64,000 nt of DNA, from assembly GCA_905250025.1 (NCBI GenBank), contig CAJNOJ010000007.1, positions 434,001-498,000 of the forward strand. Direction: 5' to 3'. Below are positions 50,824 to 64,000 of this stretch, one piece after another (the stretch's first letter is position 1; every line of letters starts with the position of its first letter). Origin of the DNA: Adineta ricciae (lineage: Eukaryota > Rotifera > Eurotatoria > Adinetida > Adinetidae). A program made the position numbers and the translations under genes. The notes beneath the pieces were generated by a model, which did not search any database, was not told the origin of the DNA, and worked only from the letters and a program-made list of their open reading frames with translations.

Positions 50824-51528
50824 ATGTCGTGGAATTCAGGTGACTTCTATAATCAACAGTACATAGGGCTGACCTCATATGAACTTCAAGAACAATATGC
50901 AAATGGCAATTTCATGCCCTCCTCGTTTCAATTCAATTCTCAACAATTCTACTCTCCGAATGAATATTTATCACCGACAGTTTCCTCAACGCTCGATGAA
51001 ATCGAAAATACGGAACCACCTCTGTTAGAAGAATTAGGTATCAATTTTGAACATATCTATAAGAAAACCAAATCTATCTTGAATCCATTTGCTACACCTG
51101 ATTCCTCCATTCTCGACGATGTCGATCTAGCTGGCCCATTAGTATTTTGTCTTGCCTTTGCATTTAGTCTTTTACTATTAGGTAAAATTCATTTCGGCTA
51201 TGTCTACGGTATCGTAACATTAGGCACCGTCGGGATGTACGCATTGTTAAATCTTATGGCATCATCAGATAAACCATGTTCAGGTATATATACAACTAGT
51301 GTCCTCGGCTATTGCCTTCTACCAATGGTTATTCTTTCGTTTGCATCATTTGTGTTTCGTTTCAACGGCTTTTTTGGAATGACCATTGCTATCATATTTA
51401 TACTTTGGTCTTCGATATCAGCATCGAAATTATTCGCAGCGTCCTTAGCGATGATCGGGCAACAGTTACTTGTTGCTTATCCTTGTGCTTTATTTTATGG
51501 CGTCTTTGCTTTATTAACAATGTTTTAA
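50824..51528 (+). CDS. YIPF5: YIPF5-like Yip1-family protein
   Basis: Intronless, 234 residues. Yip1 orthologue type, ER-exit-site and cis-Golgi membrane protein that works with YIF1 and Rab GTPases in COPII traffic. Polar N-terminus with many Asn, Gln and Tyr, then the conserved 'EPPLLEELGINFEHIYKKT', 'DDVDLAGPLVFCLAFAFSLL', 'GKIHFGYVYGIVTLGTVGMY', 'TSVLGYCLLPMVILSFASF' and the closing 'GQQLLVAYPCALFYGVFALL'. All five helices are visible. The ATG at 50824 gives the family's usual MS start; the frame is open upstream but that part overlaps the intergenic pyrimidine tract. Ends 60 bp from the stop of the convergent calcium-sensor gene. Confidence 0.9.
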   Translation: MSWNSGDFYNQQYIGLTSYELQEQYANGNFMPSSFQFNSQQFYSPNEYLSPTVSSTLDEIENTEPPLLEELGINFEHIYKKTKSILNPFATPDSSILDDVDLAGPLVFCLAFAFSLLLLGKIHFGYVYGIVTLGTVGMYALLNLMASSDKPCSGIYTTSVLGYCLLPMVILSFASFVFRFNGFFGMTIAIIFILWSSISASKLFAASLAMIGQQLLVAYPCALFYGVFALLTMF

Positions 51529-51588
51529 AACAAAAAAAGAATGAATGAATAAATGTGTGTATGTATGTGTTTTTATCAGTATTATTCT

Positions 51589-52370
51589 TCAACGATCGGC
51601 ACTTGTTGCAGCTAATGTTGAATCAGATAAAGATTTTTGCATAGGAGATCTAAATTTCAATTGTTTTTTCAATAAAGTGGCTGCTAAACTATCTCTCTTA
51701 GCTGCACGTTTATTGATTATTGGTCGACAATCGATTAATTTCATAATAGTTGAATCTTTTTGAACGATATTGAGAAATTCACTTTTCGTGACACTACTGA
51801 AAAGTTCATCGCTATCCAAGTCCTCTTGGTTTGATAAGAACAACTGTTTCACACGATCAATGGCATCTTCGTATGTTTCAACTCGTGCCATGTCAATGTC
51901 GGATAGTCCATAAAGTGCCTTAACGATACTTTCCAATTCATAAACGTCAAGTTGATGGTCACCATCTTTGAACAGCAAGAAAGAGAAATCAAGATGTAAG
52001 GATACAATTTCGATTATTTACCTCGATCGCACAAATCAAATGCCCATCGGATTTTTTCAGTAGGGGGCGCTTTGGTCGTATAGTACAATCCAGTTATAAA
52101 TTCTTCGAAATCGACCGTTTCATCTCGATTTGTATCATACGCATTGAAGACATATTTAGCGAAATCTTCCGGCGCACCGTTATGAAATAACGTTTGATAG
52201 AATTTTTCGAAATCGGCCAATGTAAGATAGCCTTTCGGCGTGTATTTGAGAAAATCATAGTAAAAGTATTGAATTTCATCAGGCAAGAATGCCGTTGCAC
52301 TTGTGATACGACGAAGAACGACTTGTTCAAGCGGCGGTGCTGATGAATATCGACTCTTCTTTTGGCCCAT
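51589..52370 (-). CDS. Neuronal calcium sensor / recoverin-like EF-hand protein
   Basis: Exons 52022-52370 and 51589-51965, 241 residues. Start at 52370 gives MGQKKSR, an N-myristoylation motif usual in this family; an upstream in-frame Met would hide it. The N-terminal EF1 region is degenerate ('KYTPKGYLTLADFEKFYQTL'), as in NCS proteins. EF2 is intact ('DTNRDETVDFEE') and EF3 is formed across the intron ('DRDGDHQLDVYE'). The region where EF4 should be ('SSVTKSEFLNIVQKDSTIMK') keeps the exit helix but lacks the acidic loop. About 45 basic, Ser-rich residues extend beyond the usual end. Such proteins relay Ca2+ signals to membranes, kinases or K+ channels; the partner is not deducible. KChIP or frequenin types are both possible. 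Confidence 0.8.
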
Positions 52371-52652
52371 TCGAACAATGACAAAAGCGTACGCAGAATG
52401 AATTGATGAGCGCATCATGTTTTGTCTTAATAACATATTCCATAGAAAAATATACGAATTAATTCATCATCTGTTACATTAATTTGGCCTTGTTCGCTTG
52501 CTTACGTATTTCTTTTTTTGGCAGGGTTAGTCATCGGTTTACCTGTTATCAATAATTTGCCAATTTTTGTTTTGAATGACTATGAAAGGAGAGATAAGTG
52601 TAACAATACGAAGATTACCTTAAATGGTCAAACGGAAATCATTCAAACCAGC

Positions 52653-52660
52653 TATATAAA
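52653..52660 (+). promoter_or_regulatory. TATA box of the actin gene
   Basis: TATATAAA lies 62 bp before the actin ATG, which would place transcription start near 52685 and give a leader of about 30 bases. This is the clearest core promoter in the window. Confidence 0.6.
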
Positions 52661-52714
52661 CTGTTAGATGTCGAAAACAAAATTATTCTACTATTTTCAA
52701 CAGAATCCAATAAA

Positions 52715-53980
52715 ATGTCGTTCAATTCAGTTGATCAAGCAAGTCCTATTGTTATTGACAATGGTACTGGTATGATTAAAGCAGGTTTCGGCGGAGAAGA
52801 TGCTCCGCGTGCTGTGTTTCCAGCAGTTGTTGGTCGTCCACGTTACAATATCGTGATGAATGGTATGCATCAAAAGGATGCGTTCGTTGGCGATGAAGCT
52901 TTGGCAAAACGAGGCATTCTCTCACTTCAATATCCGATTGAACATGGTATTGTTGGTAACTGGAATGATATGGAAAAAATTTGGCATCATACATTCTACA
53001 ATGAACTTCGTGTAGCACCCGAGGAACATCCTGTACTAATTACAGAAGCACCATTAAATCCAAAGTCAAACCGAGAGAAGATGACACAAATTCTCTTCGA
53101 ACAATTCAACACACCAGGTATGTATGCTTCGATGACATTCTTCCGTTAATAAAACTAGAACATCTATGATCTGGGTTTTTTTAAGCGATGTATGTGGCAA
53201 TTCAAGCGGTATTATCACTCTATGCATCAGGTCGAACAACCGGTATTGTACTGGATTCTGGTGATGGCGTTACACATACAGTGCCAATATATGAAGGATA
53301 TGCTTTACCACATGCAATCGGTCGTATAGATCTAGCTGGACGAGATCTCACTCACTGGATGGGTCGTCTGTTGACTGAACGTGGCTATGCATTTACATCC
53401 ACAGCTGAACGGGAAATTGTCAGAGATATCAAAGAAAAACTTTGCTATGTTGCAACTGATTTCAATGAAGAACAAGCCAGTGCAATCTCATCAAACAACA
53501 TTGAGACGAACTATGAATTGCCAGATGGACAAACCATAACCATCGGTTCTGAACGCTTTCGTTGTCCCGAAGCACTCTTTGATCCATCGATGCTTGGTCT
53601 AGAAAGTGAAGGTATTCACCAATTGATTTACAAAACAATTATGAAATGTGATATTGATGTACGAAAAGAATTATATGGCAATGTAGTTCTATCTGGAGGT
53701 AATAGAAATGATTTCCATAGAATTCATTGTTCTAGTTTCTTTTTTTCTTATTAAAGGTACAACAATGTATTCTGGCATAGCTGATCGACTTGAAAAAGAT
53801 CTCAAAGGATTGGTTCCATCGAATATGAAAGTCAAGATCATCGCTCCACCCGAACGAAAGTATGCTGTTTGGATCGGCGGTTCAATTCTAAGTTCATTGC
53901 AAACGTTCGATGCAATGTGGATCAGCAAACGAGAATACGACGAGTCAGGTCCATCGATTGTGCACAGAAAATGCTTCTAA
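52715..53980 (+). CDS. Divergent actin
   Basis: Exons 52715-53117, 53186-53698 and 53757-53980, 379 residues, normal actin length. ATP-binding and filament-forming cytoskeletal protein. Core motifs are intact: '[20 protein letters not shown]', '[20 protein letters not shown]', '[19 protein letters not shown]', '[19 protein letters not shown]', '[15 protein letters not shown]' and the terminal '[11 protein letters not shown]'. It departs from conventional actin in the D-loop ('[11 protein letters not shown]' where HQGVMVGMGQK is usual), in '[17 protein letters not shown]' and at residues about 220-240 ('[15 protein letters not shown]'). These affect filament contacts, so it is probably a specialised isoform; it is too close to actin to be an Arp. 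A TATA box and an AG at 52702-52703 precede it. Confidence 0.9.
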
Positions 53981-54838
53981 ATTTCTTTTGATGATGTTAT
54001 TTTGATAAATATTCTTGAAATAAAATACTTGCTTGTAAATTAAACAAAAACTACCTTGAAATTACATGCTATCGTATTGATTCAATTCTAAATTTCATTT
54101 AAATAATCAAGTTTGTCTAGCGCTTCAAAGTACTTTCCCGTCTCAAAAAACATGATACTTCACTTCACGTCAATGTTATTCCATTAAATACATCATTATT
54201 TATCTTTCCTCTCGGAAATTTTATACAACGTTAGATAATTTATTCGGTGTAATCTGATCGATCGTTGTGTTATCATGGTCTTCGAACAGATAACATTCAG
54301 TATTGATTAATCCAAGTGCATTTGTCTACTATGTAAATGTATATGATATATTTCTAATTGTAATCACATGTGAGCAGATTTCTTTACTTAGTTGGCTTCG
54401 AATAACATATTGCGGCTTTTTTTTCGAGATTGTTTACCAATTGTATTTGAAATGTTCGCGGTATAATGAATTCGAAAGAGATTTCTCTTCATGTTAGTCT
54501 TCGCGAGAAGAATTTGCATATACGATTAAGCCTGTTTTGTAAGCAAACACAACTTCGAATTTGTTTATCGCATTAAAACACATCAGTTAGTCGGAGTTCT
54601 TGGTTTTTTTTTCTTGCTAATAATTCTTTTCGTGTAAACAGAAAAAGAACACGATCGAAATATATATATATATACGTATATATAAAATGTACAATCAGCA
54701 AATAGATGATCATATATCTAAAGGCTACACCGAAGAAGAGAGAAAAGAAAAACAACAAAAGGAAAGAAAACTGTAGCGCCCACTGTATGACGACTTATTT
54801 ACATAATAAAAAGAATAGAAAGATTAATTACTAGCCGT
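53981..54838. other. Convergent spacer actin / zinc-finger gene
   Basis: 858 bp holding both 3' ends, including the actin AATAAA and a TA microsatellite near 54658-54675. No gene recognised. Confidence 0.5.
54019..54024 (+). terminator. AATAAA polyadenylation signal of actin
   Basis: AATAAA begins 39 bases after the end of the actin stop codon, at a normal distance for a short 3' untranslated region. Confidence 0.5.
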
Positions 54839-56995
54839 TTATTTGATATCGCTTTCAGCTGAAACGGTATTTAGATTTTGTTTTAAGGATGTTAGTTGTC
54901 TATCAGTGTCGTATGCTATAGACATATTCGCATCTAAATTCAACGATCTTTTTGCTTGACAACGCCGAAGTACCTCATTGAGACAAGCATCTTCACCAGA
55001 AATCACATGTCTACAAAAGAAATTAGATATAAAGATCATGCCCGTTCTCATTTTTCTGTTTATATTTACTCTCGCTTTAAATGCTGTCTCATCAACATGC
55101 GCGATTTACATCCCACCGAGCAAAAGCAACACACATAGGTATCGAAATCTTGATGATAGACCATGTGGGATGTGAGTTTATCTTTACGAAAAAAGAAACG
55201 CCCACAAATATTGCATCCATAACGAACTTGTCGATCATGTATTGATGTCTTGTGACGCATCATTGTATGAACACTGCTGAATATTTTGTTACCTAAAGAC
55301 GATATCGGGCATATGTGATGATTTTCGTAAAGAAGAGAGAAGGAAAAAGTTTCATACAAATTGGACAAGCTGCTTTCAAATCCATTCGTGTGTTCAAGAC
55401 TTCCTCCTGAAAGAAATGAACAGAAATATAAATGAGATTGTCGTTTTTCTGTCACTACCATATTTTCTTGTAGAGGATCGAATGATGATTGCGTTGTAGG
55501 AGATAGATGAGAATCATAATTCTCAAGCACCTAGACGAAAAAAACAAGCGTCAGCAAATAGAACAATGAGTTCTGTGCTTTTCTTATGGAATCATTCGAT
55601 GAAGAATCTCCTGACGACTATAATAGATTTGAAGACAAATCTAGAAAATACGATGATCATCGTTTACTTTCTTCTTAAACGCCAATCAACGTATCTATTC
55701 TTATGAGTGGACTGGTTTCTCATATAGATTTTCGTCATTCATGTCATAAAAAATGATTTACATTAACTGTTGCATCAGATGTGCACAGGCCATTGTTAGC
55801 ATGTTCTTGTCCAGATAATAAACTATCAAATGTTTCATGACATTGAGTGCATTTGAAATGTGTCGGTCCTGTCGGTGATGAAGCTTGCGAGTCTGTAAAT
55901 GCGATAAGCATTGGATGACGGCGAATCGTGGCAACTGGTTTACTAGTTTCATTTTCCTGAATGAGCGCAAGTGCTGGAGATAAGGGTTCATTGCTAACAG
56001 GTTTTAGATTGGTCATTTGTTGAGGATGATGACTTTGTTGTCGATTGTGTTCCTGATTATCAGTTGAGTAAGATAAACAACCGTTAGCCGACGGTGAGAA
56101 CGATGCTGGCCATAAACTACTTGAATAAATAAAGTTAGGTACAACACTTTTGTCTGGCGATAAAACACCCTCGATATCTTCTAAACAGCGTGATTCATCA
56201 CTAGACAGTTCGATATCACTTTCAGCACGAGTCGAGTCAACGGTCATTAATTCTAGAAAACACACAGAATGAGAATGGTAAAGGCATACTGAGATGTTTC
56301 GAGATCAAAAATCGACAAACCTGGACTATCTTCGTAAGTCTTGAGTTGTATTGTTTGCCAGTTCGAAGTCATATTCGATGAATGTGAACGATTGGACAGA
56401 AAAGCTGTCGTTGTCGGAATCACGGATATCGGTTGGTCAATCATTAATATTCTCTGTCGTTTTGATATTGATTCTTGTGAATGCTGCTGTTGCTGATGTT
56501 GTTGTTGTTGTTGTTTCAGATCGTTTTTGAGCAATAGCATTGGGGTAGCTGGGGGAGAACTTGTTTCGACATGTGTCGTTTCACGAATATTGAGTTCAGC
56601 TGAAAATGATCGTCCACATGGACACGTAAAACGTTGCCCATTATTGAATTTTGGTGTCAGTACGCATTGAGCAGGTGTTGAGGCTAAAAACAAAGTCGAA
56701 ATCTTACATAATCCGATAGCTTAAAGACATGAAAGAGGACTGTAATTTCTCAACCATATTAGCAGAAGATGACGAAATTTCGGAAGTACACAAAAACTAT
56801 TCCTTATTTCCTAGCTGAACTAATTTTTTCGACGGAATATAAAGTTTCCCATACATCGCAAATTAACATACATAAACCTGAAACTCGATATCTGGAAATT
56901 TCTCCATCAAGCCAGTTAATTAATGATACAAGTTGGTCAGATTTCGTCTGTTCAAAAGCTTTAGTTATAATCGCTTGAATATCGCCGAATTCCAT
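54839..56995 (-). CDS. C2H2 zinc-finger protein, probable transcription factor
   Basis: Several exons, about 500 residues. The N-terminal exon ('MEFGDIQAIITKAFEQT') has no domain known to me. A long low-complexity region follows (Gln runs 'QQQQQHQQQQH', Ser-rich), with one C2HC-like finger 'FKCTQCHETFDSLLSGQEH' near 55800. Near the C-terminus are three consecutive fingers. The first is completed only by splicing GTATGAAAC...TTTAG out of 55308-55365: 'CPIC' joins 'NKIFSSVHTMMRH' to give Cx2Cx12Hx4H. Then come 'YGCNICGRFFFRKDKLTSH' (Cx2Cx12Hx3H) and 'YVCCFCSVGCKSRMLMRQH' ending across an intron. Three adjacent fingers suggest sequence-specific DNA binding. The continuous frame through 55305-55390 masks the first finger. 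An acceptor AG at 56996-56997 directly precedes the ATG. Confidence 0.75.
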
Positions 56996-57513
56996 CTGAT
57001 TTTTCTTCCTTTCCGTTATTTCTTTTCAGGCTAAAATAGAAGAGATATAATTTCAACGCACAAGCATTTTGCTTATGTTTTCTGAGTCAAAATCCACAAT
57101 AATCATGATGTTTTTTTCTTACTCGAAAAATAATATATTCTAAATATAAATACACACATATATGGCGCCACATATCACCGAAATCATTCGAACATGTGGC
57201 GCATCTTATTGTTGATTGGTCGATGTAAACGACACAAAGATACACTGAGATAGAAAACAAATAACAAATAACATCACTTGCAGGAGAGGGCGAAAATGAT
57301 GTTGATGGTTCAATGCACTTACGCATCAGCTGAGTGTTTTTTTTCTCTCGTTTCTTTTTTTCAGATCACTTTTTTCTTCTCTCCTAATAGTCATTGATGA
57401 GAACGATGAATAATTATCAATAAAAAATAAATAAAGAGAAAAGAAAAACTTCGAATCAAAAATCTTCTTCTCATCGACTTTTGATTCTTCTTTTTCCCCT
57501 TAATTAAACAAGA
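56996..57513. other. Divergent promoter region zinc-finger / CK1
   Basis: 518 bp between divergent start codons; AT-rich with poly-T runs on the CK1 side. No exon seen. Confidence 0.5.
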
Positions 57514-61036
<3,523 letters not shown>

Positions 61037-62979
61037 TCCACGTGTGCTTTGATGTGTCTCTTTTTCTGTATCATTTCTCTCTTCTCAGTGTACAGAGCCT
61101 GTTCTTAAATAGTTCTTCTTCTCTTCTTTCCGCGTTTTTTGCGTCATTTTCTTGAACTTTTCTTTTATAAAAAAAAATGAAACAAAAAACGAAAAAACCT
61201 CTTTCGATAAATTGTATGTTTCTCTATGAAAAACAAAATAATTTTCATCTGCGCGAGCGCTCGACAACCTGTGAACAGTGTGTGCGTAGTCGATCGCAAT
61301 TCTTCGTTTTTCCTTCTACGATTGTTTCGACAATCAGCATCAACTTTCTTCCATCAATCACATATTCGTGTGTACACCTACGCACACATTTTCACATGTT
61401 TTTCTTTTCAATTTTTTGGCAGCGCACAAACATACACGTTCATTTATACATATACGTATACATCATATTACTCTTGGTTTTTTTGGAATTTTTTTGTTCT
61501 TCTTGCTCTCTAATTGTTGTACTAAGATGCTGATCGTCGTTCTCTCTTCTTCTTCTTCTCTTGTTTGTTTTACGCTCTCTCTATCTTTATGTGTGCAGTC
61601 GAAGTTACACAAATCAACAAAACATTATTCGTTTCTCTCTTTCTCTTTTTTTGTTTTTTGTCCAAAAGATCACATTCATGATGTCAGAAATAAAAGAAAA
61701 GCAGTCTATACATAAATCTAATTGGCGTGGCAAAAATAACAACAATATTTCCGCTCGACTCCAATTTTCAACTTTGATGACATGTTTTTTTCAGACAGAT
61801 GCACTGATTTACTCAAACATGAAATCGACTACTGTAAAATATCACGTTTTCAAACGTGACTTTTACTACGTGATCAACAGATGAATTTAACACTGATTGT
61901 ATGCTGACGTATTAGAATCTGATGCAAACGAAGATGATTTGCTTAACAATTCGGTCGCTGTACATGTCATATTTTTCAGTCGCAATTCATCATCATTACC
62001 TTGAAGAAAGAGGAATGTGAATACATGACGATAGTTTTTTTGCGTCCTTTCTGATTTGTGCAGATAAATTTTTACACTTCGTTTGACGGTATTTGACTCA
62101 GGATCACGTCATCAAACGGCTTTCTATGATCCAGCTTTGCATATTCGAAACTGGATCATATAAAAATACATTTCAATTTTCCATTGTCTCAAAATTTTTT
62201 AAATGAGTTTCTGGTATGGTATTGAACGGTACATGTTAATTATTAAATTTTCATTATACGCTCATTCGCTTTTTCTCTAGAACATACAATCAATTTCATC
62301 GATACGCTCATCAATGGAAAAATCGTCATTTTTCTCAAGCGAATCATTACACTAGTCAATATCCATATCAATATCAATACTATAACCAATAATTTTCACA
62401 GATATTTGTTACAGAAATAAACTTGTCGTTGTCACGTCATTACAGCAGCAGTGCGATAGACTATGAGATGGAATAAACGATCGAATTGTTGACTTCTCCG
62501 TAGATCAATGTATGCAATTATTCAGATTCGATGACCCAGTCTGGCAGGCTATTGTTGCAAAGAAATTGAATGCATAATCAGACCGTGTTTTTCATACATT
62601 TGACTGGAAAAACCTCTGCGACTTGTCATTGACCGAATTATGATGAAGTGAACGTGAATAGAATAGTAGCAAACTTATCAATAAGATAGATTAGTCATCT
62701 TTTCCAAAACAAAAAGATTAAGCTCTGTCCTATTGATGACTGTGGCGGGAAGAAGCGAAAACATTCGAATGAAGAAAGCAAAGTTTAGTGGTGAATCATT
62801 GCCACAGAGAAGATAATAATAGTATACGAAAGATGTATGCCACGTGCTTCATGGATAGGCGATAGAGAGAAGAAGAAATCGAATGGAGATGGTAAAGAAA
62901 TCTGTTCGTTCATACAATTCAGATCGAGTGGACAAGAGCACAGCAACGACTAGAATTAACGCAGAAAATACCGACAAAA
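61037..62979. other. Intergenic region right of CK1
   Basis: About 1.9 kb of T-rich then mixed sequence. Open frames at 61177-61884 are simple-sequence translations. A short Tyr/Gln/His-rich frame at about 62280-62392 follows a good acceptor (TTTTTCTCTAG) but no partner exon in matching phase was found. Confidence 0.5.
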
Positions 62980-64000
62980 ATGTATGCACGAGGACGAAAC
63001 AGTGAGTTTTCTATCGATATGGATGAACCTCGTTATTCTATCGAACGAATTCATTTTCAATATCTGTAGACATCAGCATACAATCACAATACAGTGAAGA
63101 TGAACATGATGAGTAAGTTCAAAGTCGATAGAAGAAATCTAAACTAGTCGATTCTATCGGTTCTAGATCGACAAGTTCAGGCTTTACGTTAGTTATGTTA
63201 ATTGTACACAATCTCGATCATATGATGCAACCACATGAATGGGAAACACTATTAACACGCGAAATACATGGCGCTAGAGTATGTTTGCAATCCCTAATTT
63301 CGAAAATCTTCAAATACGTTTAGATTCTGGGTGTATCCGTTATTCGTGAGCAATCATGTTCACGTCCATGGGGTGAAGGAGAATTGACAGCATATATATT
63401 TACTCGACATGATGCTCCACTTATTCGACAATATTTACATAATAGACGGCTCGGTTTCCGACGTTTACATGTAGATGCTGTTGCTAGCGAAGGCGGAATT
63501 GAAGTGTTTCTCGTGTAAGTGACAGACAAGAGCGAATTATTTACAGAACAGTTCTGATATGTTCTAGTCATAAAATTCTGCAACTACTAAAACTAAACCC
63601 ACAAATGTCGGACATCGCTATTGAACAACGTATCAGCAGTTTCTTTCGACGGTTGGTTATCAATGGTGTTTCACTGTCTGCTTAGACAAATGCTTTGTTT
63701 TTGTGCTCTCTAGTATTCCAGCTTCTGTACGTCCTCGTGACTATGATCGTGTTTCTGCTATGCGTTTGATAAACGAATGTATGGGTTTGCCAGCTTCGCC
63801 ACCTGTTACAAGCGAAGACAGTGAAGCGGACGGAGATTCACCCCCACCACATATATCCACTACCTCTGTCCCGCCTGCACCCGCAATATCAATACCACCA
63901 CAATCGACATTACCTCCGCAACAATCACAACCGCCACAGCACCAACCCCAGCCTCCAGTACAGCAACCTAGTGCAATCCCAATTTCGATACAACCACAAC
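62980..64000 (+). CDS. Unrecognised multi-exon gene with Pro/Gln-rich tail (partial)
   Basis: Exons 62980-63001, 63070-63112, 63167-63278, 63324-63514, a short exon starting near 63569 and a last exon starting near 63716 that runs off the window; all junctions keep frame. The N-terminus is short and acidic ('SQYSEDEHDE'), followed by a compact domain of about 120 residues ('LVMLIVHNLDHMMQPHEWET', 'SRPWGEGELTAYIFTRHD', 'LHVDAVASEGGIEVFLV', 'MSDIAIEQRISSFFRR'), then 'RPRDYDRVSAMRLINECMG' and a Pro/Gln/Ser-rich low-complexity stretch. I recognise no family. The first exon is only 22 nt and the 3' end is outside the window. The exon series and protein-like composition make it a real gene. Confidence 0.65.

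Noticed and set aside
62280-62392. Tyr/Gln/His-rich frame after a strong acceptor, as a third CK1 tail
   Set aside because: The protein-like frame needs phase 2, whereas the CK1 exon ends in phase 1; the compatible frame looks random.

Overview
The window looks like nuclear DNA of a small-genome invertebrate, most probably a bdelloid rotifer. Genes are metazoan in type (PLEKHA5-7-like PH protein, otopetrin, ZIP transporters, PKA, CK1 delta/epsilon, YIPF family, PDS5, OLA1). They are dense, AT-rich and cut by very many introns of about 48-70 bp with GT..AG ends. Many start codons sit a few bases after a 3' splice acceptor, which fits spliced-leader trans-splicing as reported in rotifers. The species assignment is inference; no rRNA, tRNA or marker gene is present to settle it.

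Layout. 1-2.5 kb: no gene seen. 2.5-8.7 kb: a coiled-coil/ZU5/double-death-domain protein (+), glutamate decarboxylase (-) and a secreted two-WAP protein (-). 10.5-24.7 kb: a PH-domain scaffold of the PLEKHA5/6/7 family (-) and cohesin regulator PDS5 (-). 25.0-29.1 kb: two tandem ZIP-type (SLC39) genes (-), one with intact metal motifs and one with the motifs replaced. 29.7-35.7 kb: YIPF6 (+) and PKA catalytic subunit (-). 35.7-40.2 kb: gene-poor stretch with a MITE-like element, a helicase relic and decayed repeats. 40.2-47.2 kb: alpha-1,2-fucosyltransferase (+), double-RING membrane protein (-), otopetrin proton channel (-). 48.0-51.5 kb: a tight co-directional trio YIPF1/2, OLA1, YIPF5 (+). 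51.6-57.0 kb: neuronal-calcium-sensor protein (-), divergent actin (+), C2H2 zinc-finger protein (-). 57.5-61.0 kb: casein kinase 1 delta/epsilon (+) with two possible C-terminal tails. 63.0 kb to the end: an unrecognised gene (+) running off the window.

Themes. Three of the Yip1-family Golgi proteins lie within 22 kb. Three co-directional gene pairs are 111-123 bp apart with an acceptor at the downstream start codon, an operon-like signature. Three single-N positions (15484, 18114, 30732) mark scaffold joins. Two are flanked by direct 221-bp duplicates, one of which falls inside YIPF6; the third is flanked by an inverted copy of a PLEKHA exon region. These look like assembly artefacts and should be corrected before the gene models are used. 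No CRISPR, rRNA, tRNA, retrovirus-like or virus-derived element was recognised.
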